Source: WTGU01 sp965200925
Lineage (GTDB): Bacteria > Pseudomonadota > Alphaproteobacteria > UBA828
Length of the DNA stretch: 64,000 nt
Assembly (NCBI GenBank): GCA_965200925.1
Contig: OZ241738.1
Location: 2,108,001 to 2,172,000 of the forward strand
Direction: 5' to 3'
The notes beneath the pieces were generated by a model, which was given only the letters and a program-made list of their open reading frames with translations, did not search any database and was not told the origin of the DNA. The position numbers and the translations under genes are program-made. This document shows positions 59,863 to 64,000 of this stretch, piece by piece; position 1 is the first letter of the stretch; each line of letters opens with the position of its first letter.

Positions 59863-61110
59863 CTATGCCGGGCGGACGAGCGCGTGGCGTTTTCTGCCCG
59901 CGGAGAGCTTGATCCGGCCGTCCGCGCCCACGTCGTCCATGCCGACCTCGCGGGTTTCGGATCGGATCACCGCGTCGTTGATCCGCGCGCCGCCGCCCCG
60001 GATCAGACGCCTGGCCTCGCCGCCCGACGCGCACAGCCCCGCCCTCTGGAACAGGCTGACGGCGGAGATGCCGGCCGCCATCGCGCCGCGCGGCATCTCG
60101 ACCAGCGGCAGGGCGACGCCGGCGGTGCCCTGCTCGAAGGTCCGGCGCGCCGTCTCCGCGGCCGCACGCGCCGCCTCGGCGCCGTGGCAGAGGCGGGTGG
60201 CCTCGGTCGCGAGCAGCTTCTTCGATTCGTTCAGCTCGGCCCCCTCCAGCGCCTCGTGGCGGGCGATCTCGCCGGCCGGGAGCTCGGTGAAGAGGCGCAT
60301 GAATCGGCCCACGTCGCGGTCGTCGGCGTTGCGCCAGTACTGCCAGTAGTCGTAAGGGGAGAGCCGCGCCGCGTCGAGCCAGACGGCGCCCCGTGCGGTC
60401 TTGCCCATCTTCGCGCCGGAGGCCAGCGCGATCAGAGGGGAGGTCAGCCCGAACAGCGCGCGCCCGTCGATCCGCCGGGCCAGCTCGACTCCGCTCACGA
60501 TGTTGCCCCATTGGTCGGAGCCCCCCATCTGGAGGCGGCAATCCCGGCGCCGGGACAGTTCGAGGAAGTCGTAGGCCTGGAGGATCAGATAGTTGAATTC
60601 CAGGAAGCTCAGCGGTTGTTCGCGCTCCAGGCGCAGGCGCACGCTGTCCAGGCCCAGCATCCGGTTGACCGAGAAATGCCCGCCGACCTCCCGCAGGAAC
60701 GCGATGTAGCCCAGGGAATCGAGCCAGTCGGCGTTGTCGACCAGGAGCGCATCGCCCGGCCCGTCGCCGAAGGAGAGAAAGCGCGCGAAACAGCGTCGGA
60801 TGCCGGCCTTGTTGGCGGCAATCGCGTCGTCGTCCAGCAGCGCCCGCGCTTCGTCGCGGCCGCTCGGGTCGCCGATCTTCGTCGTGCCGCCGCCCAGCAG
60901 GACGATCGGTCGGTGGCCGGTCTTCTGGAGCCAGCGCAGCATCATGATCTGCACCAAGCTGCCCACGTGCAGGCTGTCGGCGGTGCAGTCGAAGCCGATA
61001 TAGGCGGCGATGCGCCCGCGCGCGGCGAGGGCGTCGAGCGCCGCGTCGTCGGTACATTGATGGATGAAGCCGCGCTCCGACAGCACGCGCATGACATCGG
61101 AGGTGAACAC
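59863..61110 (-). CDS. tyrS: Tyrosyl-tRNA synthetase
   Basis: 415 aa from GTG 61110, chosen because family members begin about 5 residues before the SDxMRVLxERGFIHQCTD segment; ATG 61092 is an alternative. Class Ic motifs: HIGH-like SLHVGSLVQ, tyrosine/tRNA residues in MGGSDQWGNI, KMSKS-like AKMGKTARG, and a C-terminal S4 RNA-binding domain (SGGEARRLIRGGGARINDAVI). It is divergent from anmK, a conserved arrangement. Confidence 0.95.
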   Translation of the reverse strand: MFTSDVMRVLSERGFIHQCTDDAALDALAARGRIAAYIGFDCTADSLHVGSLVQIMMLRWLQKTGHRPIVLLGGGTTKIGDPSGRDEARALLDDDAIAANKAGIRRCFARFLSFGDGPGDALLVDNADWLDSLGYIAFLREVGGHFSVNRMLGLDSVRLRLEREQPLSFLEFNYLILQAYDFLELSRRRDCRLQMGGSDQWGNIVSGVELARRIDGRALFGLTSPLIALASGAKMGKTARGAVWLDAARLSPYDYWQYWRNADDRDVGRFMRLFTELPAGEIARHEALEGAELNESKKLLATEATRLCHGAEAARAAAETARRTFEQGTAGVALPLVEMPRGAMAAGISAVSLFQRAGLCASGGEARRLIRGGGARINDAVIRSETREVGMDDVGADGRIKLSAGRKRHALVRPA

Positions 61111-61133
61111 TTGATTCGCTCGCTGTCGCTCAG

Positions 61134-61161
61134 GCCGCCCGCGTGATGTAACACGGGCGGC
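61134..61161. repeat. Inverted repeat between tyrS and anmK
   Basis: GCCGCCCG and CGGGCGGC (8 bp, perfect) flank a 12-nt centre containing TGATGTAACA. The element sits in the 88-bp shared upstream region of two divergent genes. It could be an operator or simply a GC-rich hairpin. Confidence 0.35.
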
Positions 61162-61198
61162 GGCAGCGGACAACGCGCGGGCGGAGCGGCGGAACGAC

Positions 61199-62305
61199 AT
61201 GGAGAGCACGGTTCGCGCGCTCGGCCTGATGAGCGGCACCTCCCTCGACGGGGTCGACGCTGCGCTGGTCGAGAGCGACGGGATCGCAGTGGCGGCGACC
61301 GGTCCGTGGCTCACCCGCCCCTATCCCGAGGCGTTGCGCGCGCGCTTCCGGGAAGCGGTCCGGCGTCGCCTGCGGGCCGGAGAAGAGAGGCGCCGGGCGG
61401 AGCGCCTGCTCACGGCGTTCCACGCGGAGACCGCCCGGGCCCTGCTCGCCGAGGCCGGGCTGCGCGCCGGCGACGTGGCGCTCGTCGGCTTCCCCGGACA
61501 CACGGTCCACCACGACCCGGCCGCGGGCCGTACCGATCAGCTGGGCGACGGCGCCGCCCTCGCCCGCCGGCTCGGGATCGACGTGGTGGGCGACTTCCGC
61601 AGCGCGGACGTGAAGGCGGGCGGACAGGGGGCGCCGCTCGCGCCGCTCTACCACGCGGCTCTGGCTCGGCGGGACGGGCTCGCCCCGCCGCTGGCCGTGC
61701 TCAATCTCGGCGGCGTCGCCAACGTCACCTGGATCGGCGGCCCCTGCGACGACGACCTGCTGGCCTTCGACACCGGCCCCGGCTGCGCCATGCTGGACGA
61801 TTGGGCCCGCGCGCGGACCGGCGCGCCGATGGACCGCGACGGCCGGCTGGCGCGCGCCGGGCGGGTGGACCGCGACGCCATCGAGGCCCTGCTGGCCGCC
61901 CCCTTTTTCGCGGCGCTGCCGCCCAAGTCGCTGGACCGCGATGCCTTCGACCCGGCGCCGGTCGCCGGGCTGGCGGCGGCCGATGGGGCGGCGACCCTCG
62001 CCGCCTTCGCGGCGGAAGCCGTGGGCCGCGCCCAGGCCCACCTGCCCTCGCCGCCCGCGCGCTGGCTGGCGACCGGCGGCGGGCGTCGCAATCCGGCGCT
62101 CATGGCCGCGCTCCGCGCCCGCCTCGGCGTGCCCTGCGATCCGGTGGAAAGCATCGGCTGGCAGGGCGACGCGCTGGAGGCGCAGGCCTTCGGCTTCCTC
62201 GCCCTGCGCAGCGTGCGCGGCCTCCCCCTCGGCCTGCCGCGCACCACCGGCGTCTCCCGCCCCCTGAGCGGCGGCACCCGCCACCCCGCCCGCCGCGCCG
62301 AGTGA
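61199..62305 (+). CDS. anmK: Anhydro-N-acetylmuramic acid kinase
   Basis: 368 aa. It opens with ALGLMSGTSLDGVDAAL, has GFPGHTVHHDP, NLGGVANVTWIG and FDTGPGCAMLDDWARAR, and ends with the ATP-site ATGGGRRNPALMAAL and ESIGWQGDALEAQAFGFLALR. It phosphorylates and opens 1,6-anhydroMurNAc released from peptidoglycan, yielding MurNAc-6-P for recycling. It is cytosolic. Pairing with tyrS is commonly seen in alphaproteobacteria. Confidence 0.96.
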   Translation: MESTVRALGLMSGTSLDGVDAALVESDGIAVAATGPWLTRPYPEALRARFREAVRRRLRAGEERRRAERLLTAFHAETARALLAEAGLRAGDVALVGFPGHTVHHDPAAGRTDQLGDGAALARRLGIDVVGDFRSADVKAGGQGAPLAPLYHAALARRDGLAPPLAVLNLGGVANVTWIGGPCDDDLLAFDTGPGCAMLDDWARARTGAPMDRDGRLARAGRVDRDAIEALLAAPFFAALPPKSLDRDAFDPAPVAGLAAADGAATLAAFAAEAVGRAQAHLPSPPARWLATGGGRRNPALMAALRARLGVPCDPVESIGWQGDALEAQAFGFLALRSVRGLPLGLPRTTGVSRPLSGGTRHPARRAE

Positions 62306-62407
62306 CCCGGGCCGTCCGCGCCTCGCTCACGGTCATCGGGCGGGACCCGTAGGCGCTCACGCGCGCAGTCGGCCGGTGAGCACCGGCAGCGTCCGGAGTC
62401 CGCGCGC

Positions 62408-63058
62408 CTATACGGGTGCGGAGGCGAGGCGGCGGGCGAGGTAGCGGTCCACCGTCTCCGACAGGGCGTCGGCGTCGGACTCGTAGAAGTGGCTGGCGTT
62501 CTCGATGACGCGGTAGTCGACCTCGATCTGGCTTTGGTCCTGCAAGCGTTTCGCCAGCACCGCCACTTCTGGCTCGGGAACGAGGCGGTCGGCGGCACCA
62601 TGGACGATCAGCCCCGACGACGGGCACGGTGCCAGGAAGGTGAAGTCGAAGATGTTGGCGGGCGGCGAGACCGCGATGAAGCCCTCGATCTCCGGCCGCC
62701 GCATGAGGACCTGCATGGCGATCCAGGCACCGAAGGAGAAGCCGGCGATCCAGCAGCGGTCGGCGGACGGGCTCTGCACCTGCATCCAGTCGAGCACCGA
62801 GGCGGCGTCGCTCAACTCGCCCTGGCCCTGGTCGAAGCCGCCCTGCGAACGGCCTACGCCCCGGAAGTTGAAGCGTATGACGGAAAACGACTTCCGGAGG
62901 AACACCTGGTAGAGCGCGTACACGACCTTGTTGTTCATCGTGCCGCCGTGCTGCGGATGCGGGTGCAGGATCAGGGCGATCGGTGCGTGGGGATCGTCGG
63001 CCCGGTGATAGCGCGCCTGGAGGCGGCCTTCCGGGCCGCTTATCATCACTTCCGGCAT
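62408..63058 (-). CDS. Alpha/beta-hydrolase of the dienelactone-hydrolase-like 'HPHPQHGG' group
   Basis: 216 aa from ATG 63058. LILHPHPQHGGTMNNKVVYALY and FNFRGVGRSQGGFDQGQGE are the conserved openings of this family. The nucleophile elbow is GFSFGAWIAM, the acid lies in VHGAADRLVPEPE and the His in IENASHFY. The function is unproven in any organism I can name; esterase or lipase activity is suspected. It is divergent from cysE. Confidence 0.88.
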   Translation of the reverse strand: MPEVMISGPEGRLQARYHRADDPHAPIALILHPHPQHGGTMNNKVVYALYQVFLRKSFSVIRFNFRGVGRSQGGFDQGQGELSDAASVLDWMQVQSPSADRCWIAGFSFGAWIAMQVLMRRPEIEGFIAVSPPANIFDFTFLAPCPSSGLIVHGAADRLVPEPEVAVLAKRLQDQSQIEVDYRVIENASHFYESDADALSETVDRYLARRLASAPV

Positions 63059-63145
63059 CGGCGGATCGTTCTCTCCCTCCGTCCCATCCCGTTGAAAACG
63101 CTTGGCGATCTTCCCAGGCCCCGGCGGCGGGCCGAGGCCGGGACC

Positions 63146-63174
63146 TTGACCGGCCGGGCCGGGAAGCCTATATC
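63146..63174 (+). promoter_or_regulatory. Sigma70 promoter for cysE
   Basis: TTGACC (63146-63151), a 17-nt spacer, TATATC (63169-63174). This is a near-perfect match with optimal spacing, which is rare by chance in DNA of this GC content. The predicted leader is about 67 nt before the cysE ATG at 63248. Confidence 0.7.
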
Positions 63175-63247
63175 CACCGGGATGCCGGCCCGCGGGCGCG
63201 GCTCGCGTGCGGCGCGCGCGGGCCATTGGTATACGAACGGGTGCATC

Positions 63248-63988
63248 ATGTTCAAGCGCATTCGGGAAGACGCGGGCTGCGTGTTCGGCCGGGATCCGGC
63301 CGTCCGCTCCCGGATCGAGGTCTTCTTCTGCTATCCGGGCTTCCACGCGCTCCTCTTCTACCACGTGGCACACTGGCTCTGGGGATGCCGCTTCCGGCTT
63401 CTCGGCCGCTTCGTCTCCCATGTCGGCCGGGTGGTCACCGGGATCGAGATCCATCCCGGCGTCCGCATCGGCCGCCGGTTCTTCATCGACCACGGCATGG
63501 GCGTGGTGATCGGAGAGACCGCCGTCGTCGGCGACGACGTGACGCTCTATCACGGCGTGACGCTGGGCGGCGTGACCTGGGCGCCCGGCAAGCGCCATCC
63601 GACCGTCGAGGACGGGGTGGTGATCGGCGCCGGCGCCCAGGTGCTCGGTCCGATCACGGTGGGCCGCAACGCGCGCATCGGCGCCAATGCCGTGGTCCTG
63701 AAGGACGTGCCTCCCGGCGCGACCATGGTCGGGATTCCGGCACGCCCTGCGGCGGCGGGGAAGACGCGCGGGCTGCGCTTCGACGCCTACGGCACGCCGT
63801 CGCCGGACATCGCGGACCCGACCGCGCGCGCCGTCGAGCTCCTGGCGGAGGACGTCGACGCGCTGCGGAAGCGCTTGGCGGAACTGGAAAAAGGCGAAGC
63901 CCCGGCTTTCGCCGACTCCGGGAAGGCTGCCGGCGAGGCGACGCCCGCGCCGCCCGCCGGCGACCTCGCGCGACGGGCCGCCGGATGA
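63248..63988 (+). CDS. cysE: Serine O-acetyltransferase
   Basis: 246 aa from ATG 63248; an upstream in-frame extension has no homology and overlaps the promoter. MFKRIREDAGCVFGRDPAVRSRIEVFFCYPGFHALLFYHVAHWLW is the short-form CysE opening. The left-handed beta-helix follows (GIEIHPGVRIGRRFFIDHGMGVVIGETAVVGDDVTLYHGVTLGG) with the catalytic His residues. After the active-site KRHPTV loop, a charged tail extends to the end. It makes O-acetylserine for cysteine synthesis. Its TGA overlaps the next gene's ATG. Confidence 0.95.
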   Translation: MFKRIREDAGCVFGRDPAVRSRIEVFFCYPGFHALLFYHVAHWLWGCRFRLLGRFVSHVGRVVTGIEIHPGVRIGRRFFIDHGMGVVIGETAVVGDDVTLYHGVTLGGVTWAPGKRHPTVEDGVVIGAGAQVLGPITVGRNARIGANAVVLKDVPPGATMVGIPARPAAAGKTRGLRFDAYGTPSPDIADPTARAVELLAEDVDALRKRLAELEKGEAPAFADSGKAAGEATPAPPAGDLARRAAG

Positions 63989-64000
63989 GCGACGACGCGC
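63985..64000 (+). CDS. Start of a downstream gene, truncated by the window edge
   Basis: ATG at 63985 overlaps the cysE stop (ATGA) and reads Met-Ser-Asp-Asp-Ala before the window ends. The overlap style matches other coupled pairs in this window. In many alphaproteobacteria cysE is followed by a small hypothetical protein or a cysteine synthase gene; nothing can be said here. Confidence 0.5.

Noticed and set aside
1..64000. tRNA, rRNA, CRISPR arrays and intact insertion sequences
   Set aside because: Intergenic gaps are short and none showed a cloverleaf, repeat-spacer array, or terminal inverted repeats with an intact transposase.

Overview
This 64 kb window is GC-rich (by eye around 70%) and reads as one contiguous piece of an alphaproteobacterial chromosome. 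The best fit is an uncultured Rhodospirillales-like lineage. The signals are the ffh-rpsP-rimM-trmD-rplS block running into leuCDB-asd, the long-N-terminus PstC/PstA pair, a bactofilin, a glutathionyl-hydroquinone reductase, several acyl-CoA dehydrogenases and many GTG starts with 4-nt ATGA/GTGA overlaps. No rRNA, tRNA, CRISPR array or intact insertion sequence was found. The lineage call is inference.

The left end (1-8008) is accessory in character and entirely on the + strand. It holds a tandem double-AAA+ ATPase cut by the window edge, two translationally coupled ankyrin-repeat proteins (the second with about 22 repeats), a WYL-type regulator, and two different PD-(D/E)XK nucleases of the PDDEXK_4 type. 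From about 6.2 to 7.9 kb the DNA is visibly richer in A/T than its surroundings. Regulator plus paired nucleases beside an ATPase and repeat proteins is a layout typical of anti-phage islands. This is the best candidate here for an undescribed system. An ADP-ribosylglycohydrolase closes the block from the other strand.

8-14 kb: an aminotransferase-MFS transporter-ADP-ribosylglycohydrolase run (-), then parE (+) with a tandem 30-bp repeat in its N-terminal linker, then a probable transposase relic. 14-22 kb: one long leftward run, ffh-rpsP-rimM-trmD-rplS-leuC-leuD-leuB-asd, with a good sigma70-like promoter before ffh. 22-25 kb: a RidA, SMP-30 lactonase and isochorismatase-fold trio facing an alpha/beta hydrolase. 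25-35 kb: mgtE, then acyl-CoA and branched-chain catabolism (isovaleryl-CoA dehydrogenase, thiolase, DUF1989 protein, two further acyl-CoA dehydrogenases, HCCA-isomerase-like protein, SDR, and a glutaredoxin-DinB fusion).

34.8-40 kb: the phosphate module pstC-pstA-pstB-phoU-phoB behind a clear Pho box; PstS and PhoR are not in the window. 40-49 kb: housekeeping genes (glutathionyl-hydroquinone reductase, PfkB kinase, bactofilin, endonuclease III, two methyltransferases, nitrilase-family amidase, ComF, class-III aminotransferase, DEAD-box helicase). 49-55 kb: an amide/peptide catabolic set (amidohydrolase, gamma-glutamyltransferase-like protein, M20 carbamoylase-like peptidase, divergent amidase). 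55-64 kb: split transketolase, MFS transporter, DegT aminotransferase and tyrS (-), divergent anmK, an alpha/beta hydrolase, and cysE with a textbook promoter. A further gene begins in the last 16 bases.
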